In this document: in pieces, positions 41,155 through 50,568 of the stretch | How the letters are laid out: the number at the start of each line of letters is the position of its first letter | How positions within the stretch are numbered: position 1 is the stretch's first letter | Assembly (NCBI GenBank): GCA_963717705.1 | Contig: CAVQWT010000002.1 | Location: forward strand, 124,001 to 188,000 | From: CAVQWT01 sp963717705 | Lineage (GTDB): Bacteria; Pseudomonadota; Gammaproteobacteria; Burkholderiales; Casimicrobiaceae | DNA: 64,000 bases | Direction: 5' to 3' | Notes under the pieces: generated by a model | Databases searched by the model: none | What the model was told of the DNA's origin: nothing | What the model saw: only the letters and a program-made list of their open reading frames with translations | Program-made: the position numbers and the translations under genes

Positions 41155-43047
41155 ATGATGAACCAGCGGACTCTGGTCCTGGCCCTGGCTGCCGCCTTTG
41201 CCGCGGCTCCGGTTGTCGTGCACTCCCGCCCCCCATCAGCGGTCATTCCGGCGAGCGTGCAATCGGTCGAATTCATCGGCATGCCGGCGCCCGAGTCGGT
41301 GCAGGAGCGGGCGAAGGCGTACACGACGGCCAGCGTCGTGGTGACCTACGAGAACGGCAAACGTCGAGTCTTTCCGCTCAGCTACCAGGCCCTGCACTAC
41401 AACACCGACACCCTGGGTGGCGTTACGGCGGGAGTTCTCTATGACGCCGCCGGCAAACCGCTGCTCGACGCCAACGGCAATCCCCACATCGCTGAAACCC
41501 CCGACGCCAACAGCCTGCTCGAAGTCCCCGGAGCGAAGAGCGCCGATCCCCAGAGCCGACGGCTGTTCATGGTCACTCACTTCGAGTACGACTGGTTCGA
41601 CACTGCCGGCAAGGACCAGTACGGCCAGCAGCCGATGACCATGAGCCTGGCCACGGTCGATCAGGACAAGAAGACCGGCAAGCTCCGGACTGTCGCGCTC
41701 AAGAACATCGACATGTCGAGCGTCGGCGGTCTTTGGATCCCCTGCGCGGGCAGCCTCTCGCCCTGGAACACGCATCTCGGCAGCGAAGAATACGAGCCGG
41801 ATGCGCGCTGCGCTCTCGAGTCCACCGACCCTGCCCGTTCCTGCGAAAGCGGCGCGATCGGCCTCGCCTCGATGAACCGCTACCTCGACCCGACCGGCGC
41901 CACGAAGCGTGCCCGCGTCTACGATTACGGTCTCACCCCCGAGGTGACGGTCGACAAGAACGGAGATGCAAAGGTCGTGAAGCATCGCACCCTGGGCCGC
42001 CTCTCGCGGGAGCTGGTCCAGGTGATGCCGGACCTGCGCACGGTTTTCCAGGGTGACGACGGCACCTACAACGTGCTGACCATGTTCGTCGCGGACCGGC
42101 CCACCGATCTCTCGTCCGGCACGCTCTATGCCGCCAAATGGAACCAGACGAGCAACCCGAGCGCGCCGGGTGGTGAGGCAACGCTGACCTGGTACCGCCT
42201 CGGCCACGCCACCAACAGCGCGCTCCTGGCGATGGTCGACGGCGGCATCAAGTTCAGCGACATCTTCGAGACGGCCGCCGCGCCGACCGCCGGCTTCGTC
42301 ACCATCAAGGCAGGCCACAACAAGGGACTGGTCGAGCACCTGAGGCTCAAGCCCGGGATGGCGCAGGCCGCCGCCTTCCTCGAGACCCGCCGCTACGCCG
42401 CCTACGTGGGCGCTACCACGGAGTTCGAGAAGTTCGAGGGAGTCTCGGTCAACGTCGCCGACAGAAAGGTGTACGTGGCGATGACCCGGATGCGCGATGG
42501 GATGGAGGACAAGCCGGGCGACCCGGCGAACCACATCCGCGTGCCCAAGCTGCTCGCCGGCGCGGTCTACGAGATCGACCTCGCCACCGGGCAGTTCGAC
42601 ACCAGTGGCAACCCGATCGACAGCGCCTATGTCGGCACCGCGATGCGCGCGATGGTTCTCGGTGAGGACATCGTCAAGGACGCGGCCGGCAATACCGCGG
42701 CCGTGGACAAGATCGCCAATCCCGACAACCTCAAGTACTCGGAAAAGATGCGCACACTTTTCATCGGCGAGGACAGCAGCACCGCCCACATCAACAACTT
42801 CCTCTGGGCGTACCACGTCGACACGAAGAAGCTCTCGCGCGTCCTGTCGCTGCCCGCCGGGGCAGAAAGTACGGGGCTGCAGGCGATCGACGACCTGAAC
42901 GGCCACGCTTACATCATGAGCAACTACCAGCATGCGGGCGACTACTCCTCGAACATCGACCCGGCGCTCAAGGCCGCGCTCGAACCACTCATCGACGAAT
43001 CAAAGGCGGCGGTCGGATACCTTGGCGGCCTGCCCGGCCTGAAGTAG
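41155..43047 (+). CDS. PhoX-like alkaline phosphatase (DUF839 family)
   Basis: A 630-residue exported protein. The signal peptide is MMNQRTLVLALAAAFAAAP.. with cleavage near VVHS. The body is a PhoX-type beta-propeller: GSLSPWNTHLGSEEYEPDA (family signature with metal-binding Glu residues), EFEKFEGVSVNVADRKVYVA, NPDNLKYSEKMRTLFIGEDS and AIDDLNGHAYIMSNYQH. PhoX proteins are calcium/iron-dependent phosphomonoesterases that free phosphate outside the cell. Here the activity is inferred from the fold. MM at the start leaves a one-codon ambiguity, and GAGGAG lies seven bases upstream. A phosphate-scavenging enzyme fits the polyphosphate-related gene at the left of the window. Confidence 0.88.
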   Translation: MMNQRTLVLALAAAFAAAPVVVHSRPPSAVIPASVQSVEFIGMPAPESVQERAKAYTTASVVVTYENGKRRVFPLSYQALHYNTDTLGGVTAGVLYDAAGKPLLDANGNPHIAETPDANSLLEVPGAKSADPQSRRLFMVTHFEYDWFDTAGKDQYGQQPMTMSLATVDQDKKTGKLRTVALKNIDMSSVGGLWIPCAGSLSPWNTHLGSEEYEPDARCALESTDPARSCESGAIGLASMNRYLDPTGATKRARVYDYGLTPEVTVDKNGDAKVVKHRTLGRLSRELVQVMPDLRTVFQGDDGTYNVLTMFVADRPTDLSSGTLYAAKWNQTSNPSAPGGEATLTWYRLGHATNSALLAMVDGGIKFSDIFETAAAPTAGFVTIKAGHNKGLVEHLRLKPGMAQAAAFLETRRYAAYVGATTEFEKFEGVSVNVADRKVYVAMTRMRDGMEDKPGDPANHIRVPKLLAGAVYEIDLATGQFDTSGNPIDSAYVGTAMRAMVLGEDIVKDAAGNTAAVDKIANPDNLKYSEKMRTLFIGEDSSTAHINNFLWAYHVDTKKLSRVLSLPAGAESTGLQAIDDLNGHAYIMSNYQHAGDYSSNIDPALKAALEPLIDESKAAVGYLGGLPGLK

Positions 43048-43472
43048 AACCTCGCGGTCGACATGCGTTCACTGGCGACGCCGGGGCAACCCGGCGTCGC
43101 CATCTGGTCGAGGACGATTCATGCACAAGACGCGCGGGGGATCCAGCACCTTATCCGCTCCCGCGCCTTCTTCAGCGCGTCGATTAGGCCATTGGGCCCC
43201 GACTTGCTGTCCAGACCCTCGGGCTCGGTCTCGAATTCGAGCAGCAGGCGCTTCTCGTCCGTGGACAGGTGCAGCGTCACGGCGCCGCATCGACCGACGC
43301 CCACCTCCTTCTTGTCCGCGCCACCCGTACCAGACTCCCTTGCGCGGAGTATCGAAAGCAATCGGGCCAAACCTGACAGCGCCCCGGCCTGACGTTGGAG
43401 CGTTGGCACGTCTTGTGCTTTCAGCTCAGGTCCGGCGCGGACTCTCCGCGTCGCCGTAGCAGGAGGTGTGCT
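43048..43472. other. Intergenic; possible decayed gene on the minus strand
   Basis: A minus-strand frame here (about 43119-43330) reads VTLHLSTDEKRLLLEFETEP then GLIDALKKARERI. This looks more like real protein than its surroundings, but it has no convincing start and runs into low-quality sequence upstream. I read it as a possible gene fragment. A GTCGCC-rich inverted repeat just after the PhoX stop (ACGCCGGGG.. near 43078) may be a terminator. Confidence 0.3.
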
Positions 43473-43616
43473 ATGTACTGGATGCTGCTGCCCATGGACG
43501 CCAGGCAAACGTTGCACGTCGACAGCCGCCAGCCGTCGCAAATGGCCGGTTTGAGCAACGCGCTCCGAGAGCTTCGAAGCCTCGTTCTCCGCTTGCTGGG
43601 GTCGGGTCGCCGTTAG
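43473..43616 (+). CDS. Candidate 47-residue small protein with strong Shine-Dalgarno
   Basis: ATG 43473 is preceded by AGGAGGTG at ideal spacing, which is the best ribosome binding site in this part of the window. The product begins MYWMLLPMDARQTLHVDS and ends LRELRSLVLRLLGSGRR, an amphipathic, basic helix. No family is recognised. It ends 155 bp before the GT25 gene. Without comparative evidence it remains a candidate. Confidence 0.35.
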   Translation: MYWMLLPMDARQTLHVDSRQPSQMAGLSNALRELRSLVLRLLGSGRR

Positions 43617-43770
43617 CCGGTCAACGGCGCTGCAAGGGTCGCGACACGGCACCGAGCCTCGCAGCAACGGTTTTGTAACATGCATACGCTATGTTCCGCG
43701 AGAGGTCGCGGACAGCATCGGCGTGTCCCGCGGCGTGCCACCGATCCTTCGCGAACGAACCGCGCAACCG

Positions 43771-44508
43771 ATGCTATTTCTCGTGAATCTCGATTCGGCG
43801 ATCGAGCGGCGAGAATTCATGTCGGCGCAGCTGGAGCAGCTCGGCGTCGAATTCAGGCGCGTTGGAATCGACATGCGCCTGCGTCCCGACGAGGAAATCG
43901 TCGCCTGGGTCGACGCGCATTTTGCGGGCGTCGCGTTCGACCTGGAGTCCTTGAGTGGCGCCGAGGCAGGATGCTGGCTTTCCCACCTGTCGGCTTGGCG
44001 ACACCTGCTCGATCAGGACCGCGAGCAAGCGTGCGTCGTGATCGAGGATGACCTGATCCTCGCCGCGGACTTCGCTGACGCCGTGGCCAGCCTGCAATCG
44101 CAATCCGCCTTCGACGTCGTCTATCTGGGCACTTCCTCGAGGAATCTTTCCACCCGGCGACGCACGCGGATCGGGCCGCTATGGGCGCATGAACCGGTGG
44201 GGGCGGTCTACAACACCTGGGGGTATTCGGTCACGCGGCAGTACGTCCGGCGTTTTTTTGACCGCACGCCGATGCGACTGGACGTTCCCATCGACCATTT
44301 TCTGGGCGGCAACTCGGCACGGGGCGGACCCAGAATATCGGTGCTGCAGCCTGCGGTCGTCAGCGAGCATCCGACGCTTGGTGCGGCGTCGCAGATCGGA
44401 CCGCACACCAGGCGGCTTGACCGCTGGCGCATGGTGGAACGGGCGCGCCGACGTTTGCTCTCCAGTCGTGTCAGCAGTCTCTACTATTCGCTTTACAGGC
44501 TTCTCTAG
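43771..44508 (+). CDS. Glycosyltransferase family 25 (LPS biosynthesis type)
   Basis: A 245-residue protein with the GT25 opening MLFLVNLDSAIERREFMSAQ, SLSGAEAGCWLSHLSAWRHL, the acidic motif CVVIEDDLILAADF, and AVYNTWGYSVTRQYVRRFFD followed by DVPIDHFLGG. GT25 enzymes add sugars such as galactose to lipooligosaccharide or to hydroxylysine, and an envelope role is likely here. ATG 43771 is preferred because it fits the family start. A GTG at 43723 would add 16 residues. No clear SD precedes either. The upstream 100 bp are AT-richer (GTTTTGTAACATGCATACG) and may contain the promoter. Confidence 0.85.
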   Translation: MLFLVNLDSAIERREFMSAQLEQLGVEFRRVGIDMRLRPDEEIVAWVDAHFAGVAFDLESLSGAEAGCWLSHLSAWRHLLDQDREQACVVIEDDLILAADFADAVASLQSQSAFDVVYLGTSSRNLSTRRRTRIGPLWAHEPVGAVYNTWGYSVTRQYVRRFFDRTPMRLDVPIDHFLGGNSARGGPRISVLQPAVVSEHPTLGAASQIGPHTRRLDRWRMVERARRRLLSSRVSSLYYSLYRLL

Positions 44509-44568
44509 AGGGGCGCCGCGACTCCGCAGCGACAAGCCGCCGGGCGAGCTCGGCGTCCGTATCCGACC

Positions 44569-46485
44569 ATGACGACCGCCAGGCGACGCACCGAACGCGA
44601 GGTATCCCGGGGCCTGCGCCTCGACCGAGCCGCGCGCGGCGTCGAGGACCTGCGCCGCGCGGCGCTGGAGGCCGAGCGGGAGTTCGCAACCGAGCTCGAT
44701 GCCACGGCGCCCTCGATGCGCGAGAGCGCCTTCAACCTCGTCCATTACCTGGCCGTGAGGCGGCACGACCCACGCGGGCTCCAAGACGAACTCACCCGAT
44801 TGGGCCTGAGTTCACTGGGTCGCATGGAAGCTCACGTCATGGCGTCGCTGCAGGCTGTGCTCGAGGTGCTGTACGCACTGCGCAGCAAGCCGGTACCGGC
44901 CGACATTTCGGTTCCGCCCCCGATCCTGTTCGACTCCGGCGACGCACTGCTTGCCGAACACGCAAACGCCATTCTCGGACCGCCCCGGGACGGACGACAG
45001 ACGCGGATCATGGTGACGATGCCCGGCGACGCGGCCGAGCAGCCGGCACTGATACGCGACCTGGTCGAGGCGGGCATGGACGTCATGCGCATCAACTGTG
45101 CCCACGACAGTCCCAAGGTCTGGGCGCGTATGGTGAAGCACCTGCGGCAGGCCGAGCGTGAGACCGGCAAGCATTGCGCCGTGTCGTTCGATCTTGCCGG
45201 ACCCAAGCTCCGCACCGGCCCGATCGAGCCTGGCCCCGCAGTCGCGAAGTGGCGCCCGGCGCGCGATGCGATCGGACGCGCGACGGACATGGCGCGCGTG
45301 CAGTTCGTCGCCCGAGTGCACGAAGCCGATGCCGACCACGCCACGATTCCCGTGCTCGGAGACCTGCTCACGAAGGCGAAGCCGGGCGACTCCGTCGAGC
45401 TCGACGACACGCGCGGTCGAAGGCGCGTACTGCGAGTCGTGAATGCCGGCGCCGGGGAATGCCTCTGCGAGACGGACACGACGGCGTACGTCGTGCCTGG
45501 CACGCGCCTCGCGCTGAGACGAAAGGGACGCCTCGTCGCGAAAGGCACCGTCGGGACCCTCCCGGCGGTCGAGCAATGGATCGCATTGCGCCCGGGCGAC
45601 AACCTGGACGTCGTATGCGGCGAGCAGCCGGGCCGCGACGCGCTCCACGACGACGACGGCCGCGTGCTGCAGCCCGCCTTCGTGTCCTGCCCTTTGCCGG
45701 CGCTGTTCGTGGGTGTACGTGTCGGCGACCCGATCCTTTTCGACGACGGCAAGATCCGCGGCGTGATCCGGGGTGTCGTCGAGGATCGACTGCGGGTCGA
45801 GATCACTGCGGTCGCCGGAGGCGCCGCGAAACTCAAGGCGGAGAAGGGCATCAACCTGCCGGAGACGGACCTCGATCTGCCCGCGCTGACCGCGAAGGAC
45901 GTCGAGGACCTCGCCTTCGTGGCGAAGCACGCCGACATGGTCGCGCTGTCTTTCGTGCAGCGCCCCGAGGACATCGAAGCGCTGCTGGACGAGATCGCGA
46001 AGGTCGGCGCAACGCGGCTTGGAATAGTGCTCAAGATCGAGACACAGGCCGCATTCAATCGCCTCCCGATGCTGCTGCTCGCAGCGATGCGCCATCCGCC
46101 TGTGGCCGTGATGGTCGCGCGCGGCGATCTCGGCGTCGAGGTTGGCTTCGAGCGGCTGTCGGAAGTGCAGGAGGAGATTCTCTGGCTTTGTGAAGCGGCG
46201 CACGTTCCGGTGATCTGGGCAACCCAGGTGCTCGAGTCGCTCGCCAAGGGCGGCCTGCCGTCGCGCGCGGAGGTCACCGACGCCGCGATGGGCAGCCGCG
46301 CCGAGTGCGTGATGTTGAACAAGGGGCCCTACATCCGCGAGACACTGCGGTTCCTGATCGACGTGCTCGCCAGGATGGAGGAGCACCAGCACAAGAAGAC
46401 GTCACGACTCCGCAAGCTCCGCGTTTCGGACATCATTGGATCAGGGGCACAGCCCGCCGGTGCGGCCCGTCACGGGGACCGTTGA
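44569..46485 (+). CDS. Atypical pyruvate kinase with N-terminal extension and no C-terminal domain
   Basis: The protein has 638 residues. Pyruvate kinase hallmarks are GMDVMRINCAHDSP (canonical RxNxSH), FDLAGPKLRTGPIE (canonical DTKGPEIRTG, with K replaced), EKGINLPETDLDLPALTAKD, VALSFVQRPEDIE, IVLKIETQAAFNRLP, VARGDLGVEVGFE and ATQVLESLAKGGLPSRAEVTD. Two features are abnormal. About 145 residues precede the barrel (helical, RRTEREVSRGLRLD), and an enlarged B-like domain sits between the first barrel strands. The sequence ends shortly after the barrel, so the regulatory C-domain is missing. Catalysis and allostery may therefore differ. It begins 60 bp after the GT25 gene on the same strand. 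I infer a moonlighting or pyruvate-kinase-like role as an alternative. Confidence 0.85.
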   Translation: MTTARRRTEREVSRGLRLDRAARGVEDLRRAALEAEREFATELDATAPSMRESAFNLVHYLAVRRHDPRGLQDELTRLGLSSLGRMEAHVMASLQAVLEVLYALRSKPVPADISVPPPILFDSGDALLAEHANAILGPPRDGRQTRIMVTMPGDAAEQPALIRDLVEAGMDVMRINCAHDSPKVWARMVKHLRQAERETGKHCAVSFDLAGPKLRTGPIEPGPAVAKWRPARDAIGRATDMARVQFVARVHEADADHATIPVLGDLLTKAKPGDSVELDDTRGRRRVLRVVNAGAGECLCETDTTAYVVPGTRLALRRKGRLVAKGTVGTLPAVEQWIALRPGDNLDVVCGEQPGRDALHDDDGRVLQPAFVSCPLPALFVGVRVGDPILFDDGKIRGVIRGVVEDRLRVEITAVAGGAAKLKAEKGINLPETDLDLPALTAKDVEDLAFVAKHADMVALSFVQRPEDIEALLDEIAKVGATRLGIVLKIETQAAFNRLPMLLLAAMRHPPVAVMVARGDLGVEVGFERLSEVQEEILWLCEAAHVPVIWATQVLESLAKGGLPSRAEVTDAAMGSRAECVMLNKGPYIRETLRFLIDVLARMEEHQHKKTSRLRKLRVSDIIGSGAQPAGAARHGDR

Positions 46486-46591
46486 ACGTCCGTCTCGGAC
46501 TCTCCGAAGGAATGCTCCGGGTGCTGCCGGACGTGCGGTCCTTGCCCACCCCCTCGCAGCGCGGCGCGCACGCCGCCGCCGGCGCCCGCCG

Positions 46592-47419
46592 TCAGGGTGC
46601 CCGGCCGGCGACGACCCGCGGGATGCCCGCGAGGTCGCGCGCCACGACGACCCCGCCGAACCCGGCGGCGGCGAACAGCGCCTGCACCGCTTCCGACTGG
46701 TCGTGCCCGTGCTCGACCGCCAGCGTGCCTCCGGGGACGAGCCGCTCGCGCGCGCCGCCGACGATGATCCGCAGCGCGCCCAGGCCGTCGCCGCCCGGCG
46801 AAAGCGCCCCCGCCGGCTCGAAGCGCAGGTCGCCGTCGGCCAGGTGCGGATCGCCGGCGGCAACGTACGGCGGATTGCTGACGATGGCATCGAACGGGAC
46901 GGCCGGCACCGCGGCGTACCAGTCGGAGCGCAGGAACGCGACGTTGCCGAGGGCCAGCCGCCGCGCGTTGCCCTCGGCGACGGCCAGCGCGTCGGGCGAG
47001 ACGTCGGTCGCGGTGACCTGCGCGTGCGGGCGCTCGTGCGCGATCGCCAGCGCCAGCGCGCCCGATCCGGTGCCGAGGTCCAGCACCGCGATCGGCCGGT
47101 CCGCCGGGAGCCGGGCGAGCACCAGCTCGACCAGCGTCTCGGTCTCGGGTCGCGGGATCAGCACCGCCGGCGTCACCGCGAGCGCCAGGCCCCAGAACTC
47201 GCGCGTGCCGGTGAGATACGCAACCGGCTCGCCGTCGCGCCGGCGCTTCGCCAGCGCCATGAACGCGGCGGCCCCGGTGGCATCCAGTGCGTCCGCCGCG
47301 TGCGCGATCAGCCACGCGCGGTTGACGCCCAGCACGTGCGCGAGCAGCACCTGCGCGTCGACGGGCACCAGGCCCGACTGCGCCAGCGCCGCGCGGACGG
47401 TGAGCGGCGCGACGGTCAC
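46592..47419 (-). CDS. prmC: Release factor glutamine methyltransferase
   Basis: A 275-residue SAM methyltransferase that methylates the Gln of the GGQ motif in release factors. Motifs are YLTGTREFWGLALAVTPAVL (substrate-side block), IPRPETETLVELVL, VLDLGTGSGALALAIAHERP (SAM binding) and IVSNPPYVAAGD (catalytic NPPY). The start is GTG 47419, overlapping the stop of the GNAT gene (GTGA). Its target PrfA is encoded two genes upstream in the same operon, the usual betaproteobacterial order with one gene inserted. Confidence 0.93.
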   Translation of the reverse strand: MTVAPLTVRAALAQSGLVPVDAQVLLAHVLGVNRAWLIAHAADALDATGAAAFMALAKRRRDGEPVAYLTGTREFWGLALAVTPAVLIPRPETETLVELVLARLPADRPIAVLDLGTGSGALALAIAHERPHAQVTATDVSPDALAVAEGNARRLALGNVAFLRSDWYAAVPAVPFDAIVSNPPYVAAGDPHLADGDLRFEPAGALSPGGDGLGALRIIVGGARERLVPGGTLAVEHGHDQSEAVQALFAAAGFGGVVVARDLAGIPRVVAGRAP

Positions 47420-48066
47420 GGGTGCGCCGCGAGCCAGGGCGCGCGGTCCTGCGCGAACAGCCGCAGCCGCTTGCCGTAGTACCGGCCCCACCCTGCGTCG
47501 GCGAGGCCGGATTTCAGCAGCACCCGCTGCGATGCGGTGTTGCCGGGATGGGTGACGCCGATGATGCGGTCGAGCGTCAGCGTCCCGAAACCGTAGCGCA
47601 AGAGCGCCGTGGCGATCTCGGTCGCATAGCCTTGCCCCCACGCCTCATGCAGCAGCCGGTACCCGACCTCGACGTCGCAGGTCGGCGGCGTGTACTTGAG
47701 GCAGCCCCAGCCGATGAACGCGCCGCCGTCCCCGCGGAGGGTGGCTGCGCCGGTGTCCCGCCGCGAGGCGCGGAAGATGCCGAGGCCGTAGTTGACGCGC
47801 CCGTAGTTGATGATCCGCTTCAGCGCGGCGGCGACTTCGTCGGGCGACGCCGGCCGGCCGCGCGCGATGTAGCGCATGACGCGCGGATCCGAATCGAGCC
47901 GCAGGAGATCGTCGAAATCGCCTGCGGTGAACTCGCGCAGCGCCAGCCGCGGCGTCTCGAGCAACAACCGACCCTGCCCTGCTGCCGCCCCGGCTGCGCG
48001 TCCGGTGCCGGCACGCCCACCCCTGCGCCCGGTTGCATCGCCTCTCGTACCCCGGCGCGCGGTCAC
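47416..48066 (-). CDS. RimJ/RimL-type GNAT N-acetyltransferase
   Basis: A 216-residue protein. The first roughly 35 residues are a Gly/Arg/Ala-rich linker (VTARRGTRGDATGRRGG), followed by a GNAT domain: LLLETPRLALREFTAGDFDD, FIGWGCLKYTPPTCDVEVGY, LLHEAWGQGYATEIATALLR (acetyl-CoA loop) and RIIGVTHPGNTASQRVLLKSG. The pattern is that of RimJ/RimL relatives, which acetylate ribosomal or other protein N-termini. The GTG start overlaps the prfA stop and its own stop overlaps the prmC start, so all three are probably translated in a coupled way. An internal start nearer LLLETPRLA cannot be excluded. Confidence 0.85.
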   Translation of the reverse strand: MTARRGTRGDATGRRGGRAGTGRAAGAAAGQGRLLLETPRLALREFTAGDFDDLLRLDSDPRVMRYIARGRPASPDEVAAALKRIINYGRVNYGLGIFRASRRDTGAATLRGDGGAFIGWGCLKYTPPTCDVEVGYRLLHEAWGQGYATEIATALLRYGFGTLTLDRIIGVTHPGNTASQRVLLKSGLADAGWGRYYGKRLRLFAQDRAPWLAAHP

Positions 48067-49151
48067 GCGTCCTCCCCGCCGGCGAGCGCGGCGAGCTGCT
48101 CGGCCTGGAACTCCTGCGCCAGCGCGCCGGTGAGCTCGTCGAGGTCGCCGTCCATCACCGAGTCGATCTTGTAGAGCGTCAGGTTGATCCGGTGGTCGGT
48201 GACGCGGCCCTGCGGAAAATTGTAGGTGCGGATGCGCTCGCTGCGATCGCCCGAGCCGATCAGGCTCTTGCGCATCGACGCCTCCTTCTGCTGCCGCTCG
48301 CGGCGCTCGCGGTCGGCCAGCCGCGACGCCAGCACCGCCATCGCCGACGCGCGGTTGCGGTGCTGCGAGCGGTCGTCCTGGCACTCGACGACGAGTCCCG
48401 TCGGCAGGTGGGTGATGCGCACCGCCGAGTCGGTCTTGTTGATGTGCTGGCCGCCGGCGCCCGACGCGCGGAAGGTGTCGATGCGCAGGTCCGAGGGGTT
48501 GATGGTGATGTCGGCGACCGGGTCGGCCTCGGGCAGCACCGCGACCGTGCACGCCGAGGTGTGGATGCGCCCCTGCGCCTCGGTCTCCGGCACGCGCTGC
48601 ACGCGGTGGCCGCCCGACTCGAACTTGAGCTTCGAGTACGCGCCGCTGCCGACGACGCGGACGATCGCCTCCTTGTACCCGCCGAGCTCCGACGGCGACA
48701 GCGACACCACCTCCACCTGCCAGCGATGGCGCTCGGCGTAGCGCGTGTACATGCGGAACAGCGCGCCTGCGAACAGCGCCGATTCGTCGCCGCCGGTGCC
48801 GGCGCGGATTTCCAGGAACACGTTGCGCTCGTCGTTGGGGTCCTTCGGCAGCAGCATCGCCTGCAGGTCCGTCTCCAGCGCCGCCATCCGCGCCAGCGCG
48901 CCGGCGCGCTCCTCGGCGGCGAATTCCTTCATCCCCGGATCGCGCGCGAAGTCGTCGGCGGTGGCGAGGTCGCGCTCGGCGCGCTGCAGCTCGCCGAAGC
49001 GGGCGACGACGGGGTCGATCTCGGCGTGCTCGCGGGTGAGCGCGCGGTAGCGGTCCATGTCGCGCGTCGCCTCCTCGGCGGCGAGCATCGCCTCGAGCTC
49101 GTCGCGGCGGGCGGCGAGCTGTTCGAGCTTCAGTCGCAGTGATGGCTTCAT
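48063..49151 (-). CDS. prfA: Peptide chain release factor 1
   Basis: A 362-residue class I release factor recognising UAG and UAA. The anticodon-like PxT tripeptide appears as PET in RVQRVPETEAQGRIHTS, and the catalytic loop is SGAGGQHINKTDSAVRITH (GGQ). Other family blocks are IRAGTGGDESALFAG, VVECQDDRSQHRNRASAM and SGDRSERIRTYNFPQGRVTD. The start is ATG 49151 (MKPSLRLKLEQL). It lies 151 bp after hemA and upstream of the GNAT and prmC genes, with a 4-bp overlap to the former. Confidence 0.97.
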   Translation of the reverse strand: MKPSLRLKLEQLAARRDELEAMLAAEEATRDMDRYRALTREHAEIDPVVARFGELQRAERDLATADDFARDPGMKEFAAEERAGALARMAALETDLQAMLLPKDPNDERNVFLEIRAGTGGDESALFAGALFRMYTRYAERHRWQVEVVSLSPSELGGYKEAIVRVVGSGAYSKLKFESGGHRVQRVPETEAQGRIHTSACTVAVLPEADPVADITINPSDLRIDTFRASGAGGQHINKTDSAVRITHLPTGLVVECQDDRSQHRNRASAMAVLASRLADRERRERQQKEASMRKSLIGSGDRSERIRTYNFPQGRVTDHRINLTLYKIDSVMDGDLDELTGALAQEFQAEQLAALAGGEDA

Positions 49152-49302
49152 CGATGGTTCGCTTGGCGGTACTTGCCGGCACGGTGCGCCCGGGCGTCGT
49201 GCGGCGGTGCGTGCGGCGTTGCGCGGTATGGCGCAGCTCCGGCGGCGACGGTCGCGCAAGCGGGGGGCGCCGGACGCGCCGGCGCGGTGGCGGACGGCGC
49301 CG

Positions 49303-50568
49303 CTAATGCCCGTCGGCGGCCGGATCGGGCAGCTGGTAGATCTTCTGGAACAGCGCGGTCAGCTCCGCACGCTCGGCGTCGCCCGCGTTGTTGAGCGCGT
49401 GCGTCGGCGCGTGCAGGAACTTGTTGGTGAGCCCGCGCGCCAGCGCCTCCATCACCTGCTCCGGCGCGTTGCCGTTCCTCAGCATCCGCAGCGCGCGCTC
49501 GAGCTCGGCGGCGCGCAGCTGCTCGTGGTGCCCGTGCAGCGCGGTGATCGTCGGCACCACGGTGCGGCCCTCGAGCCAGCGCAGGAAGCTCTGCGCCTGC
49601 GTGGCGATCATCTCCTCCGCCTGCGTCACCGCCTCCTTGCGGATCGACAGGTTGTCCTTGACGATGTTCGAGAGGTCGTCGACGCTGTAGAGGAACACGT
49701 CGTCGAGCTCGGCGGCCTCGGGCTCGACGTCGCGCGGCACGGCGAGGTCGACGATGAACACCGGCGAGTGGCGGCGCGCCTTGACCACGCGCTCGAGCAG
49801 GCCCTTGCCCAGGATCGGCAGCGTGCTCGCCGTGCAGGTGACGATGATGTCGAACTCCGGCAGCCGCTCCGGCATGTCGGTCAGCGTGATCGCCTCGGCG
49901 TTGAAGCGGTCGGCCAGCGCGCGGCCGCGCTCGACGGTGCGGTTGGCGATGGTGATCGACTTCGGCGCCTTGGCGGCGAAGTGCGTCGCGGTCAGCTCGA
50001 TCATCTCGCCGGCGCCGATCATCAGCACGCGGGTCTCGGCGATCGACGGGAAGATGCGCTCGGCGAGCTTCACCGACGCGGCGGCCATCGAGATCGACGC
50101 GCTGCCGATGTCGGTGTGCGTGCGCACGTCCTTGGCGACGGCGAAGGTCCGCTGGAACAGCCGGTTGAGCACCAGGCCCAGCGCGCCCGCCGATTCGGCG
50201 TGCCGCACCGCCTGCTTCATCTGGCCCAGGATCTGCGGCTCGCCCAGCACCATCGAATCGAGCCCGCTCGCGACGCGGAATGCGTGCGCGACGGCGCGTT
50301 CGCGCGGCAGCGCGTAGATGTACGGCGACAGCGTGTCCGGCGGCACCCGGTGGAAGTCCTCGAGCCAGCGGACGACCGGCTGCGGCTCGGCGCCGTGGAC
50401 GTAGAGCTCGGTGCGGTTGCAGGTCGACAGGATCGCCGCTTCCTTGACCTGCGGCCGCGCGAGCAGGTCGCGCAGCGCGTGGCCCATCGCCTCGGGCGCG
50501 AACGCCACCTGCTCGCGCACGGCGAGCGGCGCGGTCTGGTGGTTCAAGCCGAGGGCGTAGAGGACCAT
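49303..50568 (-). CDS. hemA: Glutamyl-tRNA reductase
   Basis: A 421-residue enzyme that commits Glu-tRNA to tetrapyrrole synthesis. It has the N-terminal ALGLNHQTAPLAVREQV, the catalytic Cys in AILSTCNRTELYV, SGLDSMVLGEPQILGQMK, the NADPH domain motif VLMIGAGEMIELTATHF, and a C-terminal dimerisation helix (EELIATQ-like MIATQAQSFLRWLEG). The length is normal. First gene of the hemA-prfA-GNAT-prmC set. HemA, together with HemW in this window, covers both ends of heme supply. Confidence 0.96.
   Translation of the reverse strand: MVLYALGLNHQTAPLAVREQVAFAPEAMGHALRDLLARPQVKEAAILSTCNRTELYVHGAEPQPVVRWLEDFHRVPPDTLSPYIYALPRERAVAHAFRVASGLDSMVLGEPQILGQMKQAVRHAESAGALGLVLNRLFQRTFAVAKDVRTHTDIGSASISMAAASVKLAERIFPSIAETRVLMIGAGEMIELTATHFAAKAPKSITIANRTVERGRALADRFNAEAITLTDMPERLPEFDIIVTCTASTLPILGKGLLERVVKARRHSPVFIVDLAVPRDVEPEAAELDDVFLYSVDDLSNIVKDNLSIRKEAVTQAEEMIATQAQSFLRWLEGRTVVPTITALHGHHEQLRAAELERALRMLRNGNAPEQVMEALARGLTNKFLHAPTHALNNAGDAERAELTALFQKIYQLPDPAADGH

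Noticed and set aside
43119..43685. A 188-codon minus-strand frame between PhoX and the GT25 gene as a full gene
   Set aside because: Only a middle stretch of about 60 residues looks protein-like. The first 100 codons are low quality and no start with SD is present. It is described as a possible fragment instead.
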